A stretch of DNA of 64,000 nucleotides, from positions 1 to 64,000 of the forward strand of contig DAOKZI010000012.1 of the NCBI GenBank assembly GCA_035325705.1, read 5' to 3'. Of the stretch, positions 43,173 through 50,681 are shown piece by piece. The notes beneath the pieces are model-generated. The model was not told where the DNA came from. It made no database searches and was given only the letters and a program-made list of their open reading frames with translations. This DNA is from Ga0077536 sp035325705 (GTDB taxonomy: Bacteria; Pseudomonadota; Gammaproteobacteria; Ga0077536). Made by a program: the position numbers and the translations under genes. Numbering within the stretch: position 1 is the first letter of the stretch; every line of letters begins with the position of its first letter.

Positions 43173-43315
43173 GTTTGCCACCGAGAACACCGAGAACACA
43201 GAGGAAGATGATGAGTTGATTGGGCAGTCCCGCAACCTTTGCGCCTATCGATGCGTCGGCGCAGCGGTGGCTCCCGACCAATCTCATCTTCCTCTGTGTT
43301 CTCGGTGGCAAAAAC
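43173..43315. repeat. 143-bp inverted-repeat element, family D, copy 2
   Basis: Left arm GCCACCGAGAACACCGAGAA and right arm CTTCCTCTGTGTTCTCGGTG enclose about 70 bp. The interior resembles, in inverse orientation, that of 17065-17209 (shared pieces such as TGCGCC and ACCAATCTC). It sits between the convergent DUF1993 and SAM-hydrolase genes. Confidence 0.65.
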
Positions 43316-43379
43316 GACCTTAACCGCTGGCGGCGGCGCCGCGATTTCCGCGAGCTCCGGTGCCGACGTGCCGGCCCGA

Positions 43380-44186
43380 TCAAGCCGTCTCGACCACCAG
43401 CACCGGGCCGCCGCGTCCCAGGCCGAGCAGCGCCGCGGCGTTTTGCTCGGCCGCGGCGATCTCGAGCACGTCGAAGGAATTGACCAGCGCGATCAACTCA
43501 CCGGGCGACACGTCGCCATAGGTGCGAACGAAGGGAACGCGATGTCCGGCGGCGCGCACCTCCGGCCGGCGGAATTTGGCGAGCTCGGCCGCTTCGATGT
43601 TGGTGATCAGATTGCCGAAGTGATCGGTGGTGATCACCATGCCGTGCAGCTCGCCGGCCCGGCGCTCGGGCCGCTCGATCAGCGAGGGCACGTAGTCCTT
43701 CGTCGGCGCGCCCAGCGAGGCCGGTACGACGCGCTTGGCCGCGAGCTCGGCGGCGAGCGGGGCAAAGAGATCGCGGCCGTGGAAGGTCGCGCTCAGGCGG
43801 TCGATGCCGAGGCTCTTCAAGCGCGAGACGTCGACGCGGTAGACCGTGCCGTGCACGCGCGCGACGACGTCGCCGAGCAGCCCGTTGTCCGGCGCGACGA
43901 AAGCATGGCCGTCGCCGACCACGATCAGCACTTCGCGATCGGTGCCGACGCCGGGATCGACGACGGCGAGATGCACGGTGCCCGCCGGGAAATACCGATA
44001 GGAGCGCTCGAGCCAGAAGCCCGCTTCGGCCGGCCAGTGGACGTGCGCCTCGTGGGTCAGGTCGACGATCTGCGCGCCGGGTAGACGGCACAGCATCACG
44101 CCTTTCATCGTGCCGACGAAAGGGCCGCGATGGCCGAAGTCGGTCGTGATCGTGATGACGCCGGACGGCGTGAAGGGTTTCGACAT
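43380..44186 (-). CDS. SAM hydrolase (DUF62 / SAM hydroxide adenosyltransferase)
   Basis: A 268-residue enzyme related to SAM-dependent chlorinase and fluorinase that splits S-adenosylmethionine with water to adenosine and methionine. The N-terminal domain contains ITITTDFGHRGPFVGTMKGV and, further on, AVVDPGVGTDRE and FVAPDNGLLG. ATFHGRDLFAPLAAEL follows, carrying the Asp-Arg-His-type residues of the hydrolase branch, and a C-terminal beta-barrel completes the fold (TTDHFGNLITNI). It lies 51 bp downstream of a TetR gene on the same strand. Physiological role is unclear in the family. Confidence 0.85.
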   Translation of the reverse strand: MSKPFTPSGVITITTDFGHRGPFVGTMKGVMLCRLPGAQIVDLTHEAHVHWPAEAGFWLERSYRYFPAGTVHLAVVDPGVGTDREVLIVVGDGHAFVAPDNGLLGDVVARVHGTVYRVDVSRLKSLGIDRLSATFHGRDLFAPLAAELAAKRVVPASLGAPTKDYVPSLIERPERRAGELHGMVITTDHFGNLITNIEAAELAKFRRPEVRAAGHRVPFVRTYGDVSPGELIALVNSFDVLEIAAAEQNAAALLGLGRGGPVLVVETA

Positions 44187-44237
44187 CGCAATCTCCTCGT
44201 CGCTGCGCGAGCGGCTGCGTGAATGCGCCGTGCTTCC

Positions 44238-44873
44238 TCACTCCTCCGCGAGACGCCGGAAGCCGGCGGCGAGGAAGGGGATCATGCGCTGGTAAATCTT
44301 GTCGAGCGCGCCCGATTTGCAGCGCCCGCGCGACAGCACGTCGATGCGCCCGGTCTCGGCGAAGGTCATCGTCATCGCGCCGAGCATGAAATGAAAGCTC
44401 CAGTACAGATTGCGGACGTCGGCCGCCGGCAGCGCCCGCTTGGCGCCGGCAATGAAAGCCTCGGCGACGGGATCGAACTGCGTGTGCATCACCGTCTGCG
44501 TCCAGCGCTGCGAGTTCGCGATCTGCGCGATCAGCCGCGCATAGCTCTTCCAGCCCGCGCCGCCGCGCAGGCTCTTCTCCATGAACGGCCGCGCGAAGGC
44601 GTCGATCAGGCCTTCGATGCCCGGCGGATCGGGCAGGGCCGCGAGCAGCCTCATCCGCTCGCGATTGAGCTCGTCCGCGCGGCGCTGCACCACGGCGAGG
44701 AAGAGCTCGTTCTTCGGCCCGAAGTGGTAGTTCGCGAGCGCGAGCTCGACGCCGGCCGCGCGCGTGATCTGGCGCAGCGACACGCCGTCGTAGCCGGCGT
44801 CCGCGAACAGGGCTTCGGCGGCGTCGAGGATGCGATCCCTGGTCGTCTGCGGCGGCGGGGCAGGCTTTTTCAT
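44238..44873 (-). CDS. TetR family transcriptional regulator (CerR-like C-terminus)
   Basis: A 211-residue repressor. The helix-turn-helix is at about 30-55 (GVSLRQITRAAGVELALANY), followed by HFGPKNELFLAVVQRRADEL and a helical C-terminal domain of the DUF1956/CerR type (WSFHFMLGAMTMTF). The start at 44873 gives MKKPAPPPQTTRDRILDAA, a standard N-terminus; the longer frame crosses the divergent promoter. It faces the HyuA gene at 45030. The gap holds three copies of TGAACGNNCGT, two of them tandem across the promoter, which makes it the likely repressor of the second hyu operon. Confidence 0.85.
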   Translation of the reverse strand: MKKPAPPPQTTRDRILDAAEALFADAGYDGVSLRQITRAAGVELALANYHFGPKNELFLAVVQRRADELNRERMRLLAALPDPPGIEGLIDAFARPFMEKSLRGGAGWKSYARLIAQIANSQRWTQTVMHTQFDPVAEAFIAGAKRALPAADVRNLYWSFHFMLGAMTMTFAETGRIDVLSRGRCKSGALDKIYQRMIPFLAAGFRRLAEE

Positions 44874-44885
44874 GGCCTTGGGAAC

Positions 44886-44896
44886 TGAACGTTCGT
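44886..44896. promoter_or_regulatory. Operator-like site TGAACGTTCGT near the TetR start
   Basis: TGAACGTTCGT at 44886-44896, 13 bp before the TetR start codon, shares the pattern TGAACGNNCGT with two tandem copies at 44961-44982. Its position would allow autorepression. Confidence 0.5.
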
Positions 44897-44959
44897 CGAA
44901 TTCTAGCGCATTCACCCGGGAGGATCGGGCCTGGAAGGGCGCGCATCGCGCGCGCCGGC

Positions 44960-44987
44960 TTGAACGGCCGTTGAACGATCGTATAAA
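44960..44987 (+). promoter_or_regulatory. Promoter of the second hyu operon with tandem 11-bp operators
   Basis: TTGAAC (44960-44965), a 16-bp spacer and TATAAA (44982-44987) form a sigma70-type promoter. The tandem repeats TGAACGGCCGT (44961-44971) and TGAACGATCGT (44972-44982) cover the -35 region and the whole spacer back to back. A bound repressor there would block RNA polymerase. The operon ATG is at 45030. Confidence 0.65.
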
Positions 44988-45029
44988 TTCCTCCCTCGCC
45001 ATCCCCGGCCAAGCAAGCACAGGATAGCC

Positions 45030-47144
45030 ATGTCCTCTTACCTCTGCGGACTCGACATCGGCGGCACCTTCACCGACTGCGTGCTGATCGATGATGCCGG
45101 CCGCCTGACGATCTCCAAGGCCCCGTCGACGCCCGGCAATTTCGCCGACGGCGTGCTCGAGGCGCTGCGCCGCGCCGGCGAGCGCATCGGGATCGCGCTG
45201 CCGCAGCTACTGCAGTCGATCACGATGCTGGCGCACGGCACGACGGTCGGCACCAACGCGATCATCCAGCGCCGCGGCGCGAAGATTGGGCTCATCACCA
45301 CGCGCGGCCACAACGACGTCATCCACATCATGCGCGGCTCGCGCGGGCTGTCGGGACAGGACATCAAGCTGATCGTGCACATCCCGGAGAGCAGCAAGCC
45401 CGATCCGATCGTCCCGAAGCGCCTGATCCGCGGTGTGTCCGAGCGCGTCGACTGCTTCGGCAAGGTCGTCGTCGCGCTGAACGAGGACGAGGTGCGGCAA
45501 GCGATCCGCGAGCTCGTCGAACAGGGAGTCGAGGCGCTCGCCGTGTGCTTTCTGTGGTCCTTCCTCGAGCCGAAGCACGAGCAGCGCGTGAAGGAGATCG
45601 CGGCCGAGATCGCGCCGCAGCTCTACGTCACCTGCTCGCACGAGCTCGCCCCGAAGTGGGGCGAGTACGAGCGCACGACGGCGGTCGCGCTGAACGCCTA
45701 CATCGGGCCGCTGACGGTCAACTACGTCAGCAAGCTCGACCGGCGCTTGAAGGACATGGGCTACGAGCCGCCGCTGCAGATCACCCAGTGCGCCGGCGGC
45801 ACGATCTCCGTACGCAAGGCGCGCGAGGCGCCGCTGCTGACGCTGGACTCCGGCCCCGTGTCCGGCGTGACGGGTTCGCTCTACCTCGGCCAGGTGATGA
45901 AGGAGAAGCACATCATCACGACCGACATGGGCGGCACTTCCTTCGACGTCGGCGTCATCCATGACGCCAAGGCCGTCGTGTCATACAAGAGCCTGGTGCA
46001 CCAGTACGAATACTTCCTGCCCAAGGTCGACGTGCAGACCATGGGCACCGGCGGCGGCAGCAAGGTGTGGATCGACAAGACCACGCGCACGCTGAAGGTC
46101 GGCCCGCAGAGCGCGGGCGCAGTGCCGGGCCCGATCTGCTACGGCCGCGGCGGCGAGGTGCCGACGACCACCGACGCCGACGTCGTGCTCGGCTACCTCG
46201 ACGCCGACAACTTCGCCGGCGGCACGATGCGGCTCGACAAAGCCGGCGCCACGCGCGGCCTGCAGACGCTGGCCGACGAGCTCGGCATGAGCCTCTACGA
46301 GCTCGCGAGCGGCGTGGCGCAGATCGCCGAGTTCCAGATGGCCGATCTCGTGCGCAAGGCGACGATCCAGAAAGGCCTCGATCCGCGCGAGTTCGTGCTT
46401 TTCGCCTTCGGCGGCGCGGGCCCGGTGCACATGGCGGTGACGGCGCGCGAGGCGGGGATCGGGCGCGTCATCGTCCCGCAGGGCGACACGGCGTCCACCT
46501 GGTGCGCCTTCGGCGCGGCTTCGGCCGATACGCTGCACGTCAACGAGCAGGTGCGGATCATGTCCTCGCCCTTCGACGTGTCGAACATCAACGCGGTGCT
46601 CGCCGAGCTCGCGGCCAAGGGTCGCGCGCAGCTCGAAGAGGACGGCATCCCCGCCGTGCAGCAGACCTTCCGCTACTCCATCGACATGCGCCATCGCGGC
46701 CAGATCAACGAGGTCGAGGTCGAGCTCGACCAGGCCGCGCTCGCGGAGAACGAGCTCGACGATCTGCGCGCGCGCTTCGTGCGCCGCTACGAGCAGCTCT
46801 ACGGCCGCGGCGCTTCGCTGCCGGGCGCGCGCCTGGAGTGCGTGACCTTCCGCGTGCGCGCGAGCGCCGCTGCGCGCAAGCCCAAGCTCGTCGCCGCCGA
46901 GACGCTGACGAAGGACATCCCGGCGCGGGCCAAGACCGGTGAGCGCGAAATCTACTGGGCCGAGTGGAAGAAGCTCGCGGCCACGCCGATCTACGACGGC
47001 TACGCGCTGCTGTCCGGCAATGCGATCGAGGGCCCCTGCGTCATCGAGACGACGACGACCTCGATCGTCGTGCACCCGGGTCAGCGCGTCGCGGTCGATG
47101 CGCTGCGTAATTTCGTCATCGACACCGCCGCTGCCGCGGCCTGA
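45030..47144 (+). CDS. HyuA-type ATP-dependent subunit, acetone/acetophenone-carboxylase branch
   Basis: A 704-residue ASKHA-fold subunit of the hydantoinase/acetone carboxylase superfamily: CGLDIGGTFTDCVLIDDAG at the N-terminus, LAHGTTVGTNAIIQRRGAK near residue 70, TTDMGGTSFDVGVIHD near 298, and FGGAGPVHMA near 465. The full-length match, and a partner fused to a gamma-like zinc domain, favour the carboxylase branch (acetone or acetophenone carboxylase) over a simple hydantoinase. It would use ATP to activate bicarbonate or substrate. The gene follows the operator-bearing promoter and lies 10 bp before its HyuB partner. Confidence 0.82.
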   Translation: MSSYLCGLDIGGTFTDCVLIDDAGRLTISKAPSTPGNFADGVLEALRRAGERIGIALPQLLQSITMLAHGTTVGTNAIIQRRGAKIGLITTRGHNDVIHIMRGSRGLSGQDIKLIVHIPESSKPDPIVPKRLIRGVSERVDCFGKVVVALNEDEVRQAIRELVEQGVEALAVCFLWSFLEPKHEQRVKEIAAEIAPQLYVTCSHELAPKWGEYERTTAVALNAYIGPLTVNYVSKLDRRLKDMGYEPPLQITQCAGGTISVRKAREAPLLTLDSGPVSGVTGSLYLGQVMKEKHIITTDMGGTSFDVGVIHDAKAVVSYKSLVHQYEYFLPKVDVQTMGTGGGSKVWIDKTTRTLKVGPQSAGAVPGPICYGRGGEVPTTTDADVVLGYLDADNFAGGTMRLDKAGATRGLQTLADELGMSLYELASGVAQIAEFQMADLVRKATIQKGLDPREFVLFAFGGAGPVHMAVTAREAGIGRVIVPQGDTASTWCAFGAASADTLHVNEQVRIMSSPFDVSNINAVLAELAAKGRAQLEEDGIPAVQQTFRYSIDMRHRGQINEVEVELDQAALAENELDDLRARFVRRYEQLYGRGASLPGARLECVTFRVRASAAARKPKLVAAETLTKDIPARAKTGEREIYWAEWKKLAATPIYDGYALLSGNAIEGPCVIETTTTSIVVHPGQRVAVDALRNFVIDTAAAAA

Positions 47145-47154
47145 GAGGTGAAGC

Positions 47155-49437
47155 ATGCCCCGGATCAGTGAGATCAACGGCGTCGACTTCGACGGCGTCA
47201 ACCATCCCTACGTGCCGCCGGAACAGCTACGGATCTCGCCGAAGCTGAAGCTGCACGGCGACTGGGATCGCGAGGTCGATCCGATCACCTACGAGGTGGT
47301 CCGCCACAATCTCTGGCAGATCAACGAGGAGCACGGCGCGACGATCCAGCGTCTGTCGGGCTCGCCGGTCGCGATGTACGCGCTCGATTTGAACCCCTCG
47401 CTCTTGACCGAGAACGCCGAGTTCGTCTACTTCGGCCCCTACATGCAGTACATGTCCGGCGTCACCGACACGCAGGTGAAGTGGACGCTCGAGTTCCGCA
47501 GCGACAACCCCGGCATCCACGACGGCGACATGTTCCTCGCCAACGACCCCTGGGTCGGCGCCGCGCACCAGCAGGACGTGATGCTCCTGTGTCCGGTGTT
47601 CTGGAAAGACGAGCTCTTCTGCTGGGTCACGAACTGTCTGCATCAGTACGACATCGGCGGGATCACGCCGGGCAGCTTCTGCCCCTCGGCCGAGTCGGCC
47701 TACGACGAAGGCATCATGCTGCCGCCGATCAAGATCATCGAAGGCGGCGAGATCCGCCGCGACATCGAGGCGGTATATCTGCGCGCCTCGCGCAAGCCGC
47801 AGCTCGTCGCGCTCGACTTCCGCGCGCAGATGGCGGGCAATACGACCGCGCGCAATCGCGTCCTCGAGCTGATCCGCCGCTATGGCCCGCAGACCGTCAA
47901 GGGCGTGATGAAGCGCATCATCGACAATTCGGAGAAGTCCTTCCTCGAGAAGATGAAGCGCATCCCGGACGGCTACTGGCAGGATCGCACCTACATCGAG
48001 GCCTGCCGGCCGGGCGATCGCCGCACGCATCGCGTGCAGCTACAACTGCGCAAGGAGGGCGACCGGCTCGTCTTCACCAACGACGGCACGGCGGATCAGG
48101 AAGGCGCGATGAACGCGACCTATTCGGGCTGGCGCGGCGCGATCATGGTCGCGGTGACCGAGCTCCTGTGCTGGGATCAATACTTCGCCGTCGGCGGCGC
48201 GCTGCGCCACATCGACTTCGATCCGACGCCGGGCACGCTGAACTGCGCGAACTTTCCGGCCTCGGTGTCCACTGCGCCGATCCAGTCGATGGAAATCTCG
48301 CTGTACCCGGCCTACAACGTGCTGTCGAAGATGATCTATCCGGACGCGGAAATGCGGAAGGACATCATGTGCATCGGCGGTACCAGCCAGTGGCCGGCGA
48401 CGCTGTTCCGCGGCGTCGATCAGTGGGGCGAGCGCTACGGCTATCTGTTGATCGACCCGATCGGCGGCGCGATCGGCGCGTTTTCCCACGCCGACGGCAT
48501 CAACACCGGCGGCCAGTCGCGCACGCCGATCTGCCAGCTACCGAACATCGAGCACACCGAGCAGAGCTTTCCGATCCTCTTCCTCTATCGCAAGGAGCTG
48601 CCGGACTCGGGCGGCGCCGGCAAGTATCGCGGCGGGCTCTCGGCCGAGAGCTGCTTCATCCCGCACAACACGGCGCACATCGTGCAGGACACGCTGTCCT
48701 CCGGGAACGCGACGCCGACTTCCTCCGGCATGATGGGCGGCTATCCGTCGACGACGAACGCTTACATGTTCTATCGCGATACCGACATCCTCGAGCGCAA
48801 CGCCCGCTCGAAGATGATCGAGGACATCTCGGAAGTGCGCGGCAGCGAGGAAGTGCTGCAACTCCGCCAGGAGAACTTCGTGCAGCACCAGGCGGACGTC
48901 TACGCCGTGCGCTGGACCGGCGGCGGCGGCTTCGGCGATCCGCTCGATCGCGCGCCTGAGGACATCGACGCGGATCTCGAGTCCTATGCGATCACGCCGC
49001 AGGCGGCGCAGAACATCTACGGCGCGGTGCTGGACGCCAAGGGCCGCGTCGATCCCGCGGCGACCGCCGCTCGCCGCCGCGAGCTGCGCGAGGCGCTGGT
49101 CGCGAAGCACGGGAAGAGAGGGCGTGTGCGCGAAGGCAGCCTGCTGTGCGAGGCGAGCGCCAACCTGCACGTCAGGCGCGATGCGCAGGGCAGCTACTGG
49201 GCCTGCGCGAAATGCTCGACCGATCTCGGTCCCTCGACGGCGAACTATAAGGACGGCTGCCTGCACGAGGCGCTGCCGGTGTCCGCCTCGAACCCGCTGA
49301 TCGGCGATCCCGGCCGCTTCATCGACGACGCCGTCACCTTCCGCCGCTTCCACTGCCCCGGCTGCGGCGCGCAGATCGACAACGAGATCGCAGTGGCGAA
49401 GGATCCGGTGCTGGCCGACATCGCCGTCACGCCGTGA
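47155..49437 (+). CDS. HyuB-type subunit fused to acetone-carboxylase-gamma-like zinc domain
   Basis: A 760-residue protein. Residues up to about 600 form the HyuB/AcxB-type subunit (DPITYEVVRHNLWQINEEHG near 40, DMFLANDPWVGAAHQQDVML near 123, and RWTGGGGFGDPL near 588). The last 110 residues add a domain with two Cys pairs, WACAKC (about 683-687) and HCPGCG (about 733-738), resembling the small gamma subunit of acetone carboxylase. So three normally separate subunits are encoded by two genes. Regulated, by inference, through the TetR sites upstream. A ketone or aromatic ketone substrate is likely, but not determined. Confidence 0.8.
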   Translation: MPRISEINGVDFDGVNHPYVPPEQLRISPKLKLHGDWDREVDPITYEVVRHNLWQINEEHGATIQRLSGSPVAMYALDLNPSLLTENAEFVYFGPYMQYMSGVTDTQVKWTLEFRSDNPGIHDGDMFLANDPWVGAAHQQDVMLLCPVFWKDELFCWVTNCLHQYDIGGITPGSFCPSAESAYDEGIMLPPIKIIEGGEIRRDIEAVYLRASRKPQLVALDFRAQMAGNTTARNRVLELIRRYGPQTVKGVMKRIIDNSEKSFLEKMKRIPDGYWQDRTYIEACRPGDRRTHRVQLQLRKEGDRLVFTNDGTADQEGAMNATYSGWRGAIMVAVTELLCWDQYFAVGGALRHIDFDPTPGTLNCANFPASVSTAPIQSMEISLYPAYNVLSKMIYPDAEMRKDIMCIGGTSQWPATLFRGVDQWGERYGYLLIDPIGGAIGAFSHADGINTGGQSRTPICQLPNIEHTEQSFPILFLYRKELPDSGGAGKYRGGLSAESCFIPHNTAHIVQDTLSSGNATPTSSGMMGGYPSTTNAYMFYRDTDILERNARSKMIEDISEVRGSEEVLQLRQENFVQHQADVYAVRWTGGGGFGDPLDRAPEDIDADLESYAITPQAAQNIYGAVLDAKGRVDPAATAARRRELREALVAKHGKRGRVREGSLLCEASANLHVRRDAQGSYWACAKCSTDLGPSTANYKDGCLHEALPVSASNPLIGDPGRFIDDAVTFRRFHCPGCGAQIDNEIAVAKDPVLADIAVTP

Positions 49438-49468
49438 GCTTGGCGGCGAACTCTTGGCCCGGCGATTC

Positions 49469-49559
49469 GTAGCCCGGGTGCAGCGCAGCGGAACCCGGGA
49501 TTCGGGCACGACGAAGCGAAAGATCCCGGGTTGCGCGCTACGCGCTCCACCCGGGCTAC
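49469..49559. repeat. Intergenic repeat, family A (short form)
   Basis: Arms GTAGCCCGGGTGCAGCGCAG and GCGCTCCACCCGGGCTAC with a short centre, in the gap after the second hyu operon and before the convergent GFA gene. Confidence 0.8.
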
Positions 49560-49604
49560 GAACGTTTCCTACGTTGTGCGTAAGCTGCCTTCACGCCAAG
49601 GGTT

Positions 49605-49973
49605 TTATATCTCGGACACCCATTTGACTTTATGTCTTCGGTAGACGGCGCGAGTCGGTATGAATCTGCTCGGCTCATCGAGGCTGCCTATGGTGACGTC
49701 TATGCGATCGGGGTGCGCGTCGCCGATCCAACTCAGAGTGGTGCCGCACCTCCCGCAGAATGATCTCGTGACTCCAGGCGAGGAGCCGTAGGTGCTGGCC
49801 TGGCCCTTCAACAGCCTGAATCGAGCTTTGTCCATTATCAGCCACGATACCGAGTGTGAACCTGCCGCCTTTCGGCAATCGGGACAATGGCAAACCACTA
49901 CCTGTTCTGGTTCGCCCAAGATTTCGTAACGAATGGCGCCACACAAGCAGCCGCCGTGGCTCTTCACTTCCAT
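49605..49973 (-). CDS. GFA family zinc protein (glutathione-dependent formaldehyde-activating-like)
   Basis: A 122-residue GFA/CENP-V-fold protein. Zinc-binding Cys residues are in SHGGCLCGAIRYEI, VVCHCPDCRKAAG and RSFCGRCGTTLSW, the full family set. GFA proteins are named for glutathione-dependent formaldehyde activation, but most members have no proven activity. The ATG overlaps the end of the BrnA antitoxin gene by 10 bp, so it is the third gene of a BrnT-BrnA-GFA chain, an uncommon association. It could be either cargo or a chance neighbour. Confidence 0.83.
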   Translation of the reverse strand: MEVKSHGGCLCGAIRYEILGEPEQVVVCHCPDCRKAAGSHSVSWLIMDKARFRLLKGQASTYGSSPGVTRSFCGRCGTTLSWIGDAHPDRIDVTIGSLDEPSRFIPTRAVYRRHKVKWVSEI

Positions 49974-50173
49974 TTGAGGTTCAGCTTTCTTGCGGACTGA
50001 GCGCAGTCCCGCAGATAGAGGTTTATCAGGGTCTGATACGGCACGTCCATTTCAGCCGCAAGATCCTTGAAGTACTCGATCGTGGGTTCTTCGAGACGGA
50101 TGGTGATCTGCTTCTTGAGCTTCTTGGCATAGGGATTTCGCTTGGCTTTGGAAAAATCGTATTGTGCTTTCAT
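49964..50173 (-). CDS. brnA: BrnA family antitoxin
   Basis: A 69-residue antitoxin with a lysine-rich N-terminus (MKAQYDFSKAKRNPYAKKL) and a ribbon-helix-helix-type DNA-binding C-terminal part (KKQITIRLEEPTIEYFKDLA then VPYQTLINLYLRDCA). BrnA binds BrnT and represses the pair's promoter. Its ATG overlaps the BrnT stop by 4 bp, in the usual toxin-first order. The longer reading frame upstream is only the BrnT region in another frame. Confidence 0.87.
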   Translation of the reverse strand: MKAQYDFSKAKRNPYAKKLKKQITIRLEEPTIEYFKDLAAEMDVPYQTLINLYLRDCAQSARKLNLKWK

Positions 50174-50463
50174 GGGGATTTGGCCCGGTATTGACGTCGC
50201 TCTTGCGACGTAGCTTTTCGTGCAGAGATGATGCGTATGACGCCATCGTTTTGGCGATGGCAATGCGAGACGACCAGTTCTCGGAGCGCGCTGCTCGTCC
50301 CGATCATGAGGAATCGATCTTCGCTCTCCGAATGCTCAGGATCGGAAATGAGCAGGGCCGCCTCGTCATAGAAAGCCGTTTTCGCCTCTTCGAACGAGAT
50401 GCCGTGTTTCGCCAGATTGGCTCGGCTCTTCCTGGGATCCCATTGGAAGGTAATATCGGCCAT
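50170..50463 (-). CDS. brnT: BrnT family toxin (ribonuclease-type)
   Basis: A 97-residue RelE-fold ribonuclease toxin. Family pattern: FQWDPRKSRANLAKHGISFE at the N-terminus, DPEHSESEDRFLMIGTSS in the middle and GVIRIISARKATSQERRQY at the C-terminus, with the catalytic Arg, Glu and Tyr all present. It should cleave RNA and stop growth unless bound by BrnA. A TATACT box (reverse strand, about 50471-50476) lies only about 8 bp from the ATG and there is no ribosome-binding site, so the transcript may be nearly leaderless. Confidence 0.87.
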   Translation of the reverse strand: MADITFQWDPRKSRANLAKHGISFEEAKTAFYDEAALLISDPEHSESEDRFLMIGTSSALRELVVSHCHRQNDGVIRIISARKATSQERRQYRAKSP

Positions 50464-50568
50464 GGAGACAGTATAACGACAGTGTAGGTATGCGAAAACG
50501 CGGTGGCCCCAAGCGGCCCGATCCAGACCACGGACAATGAGAAGAGTCCATATCGGTTTCCTGGCTCT

Positions 50569-50663
50569 GATGAGCGCAGCAAATCCCGGAGCGACGTCGC
50601 GGCGAGAAGCGCGCAGGCAAGCAAACGCTGGCCCCGGATTCGCTGCGCTCATCCGGGCTACGG
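50569..50663. repeat. Degenerate repeat pair (GATGAGCGCAGC type)
   Basis: TGATGAGCGCAGCAAATCCC on the left and GGATTCGCTGCGCTCATCCG with GGGCTAC on the right are inverted relatives. The same pair is better preserved at 56405-56554. It lies between brnT and the PBP4 gene. Confidence 0.6.
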
Positions 50664-50681
50664 GAGCTTGGCCGATCGGCT

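Noticed and set aside
45030..49437. Firm assignment as acetone carboxylase (acxA/acxB symbols)
   Set aside because: The superfamily is clear but substrate cannot be read from sequence; hydantoinase or acetophenone carboxylase remain possible, so no symbol was given.
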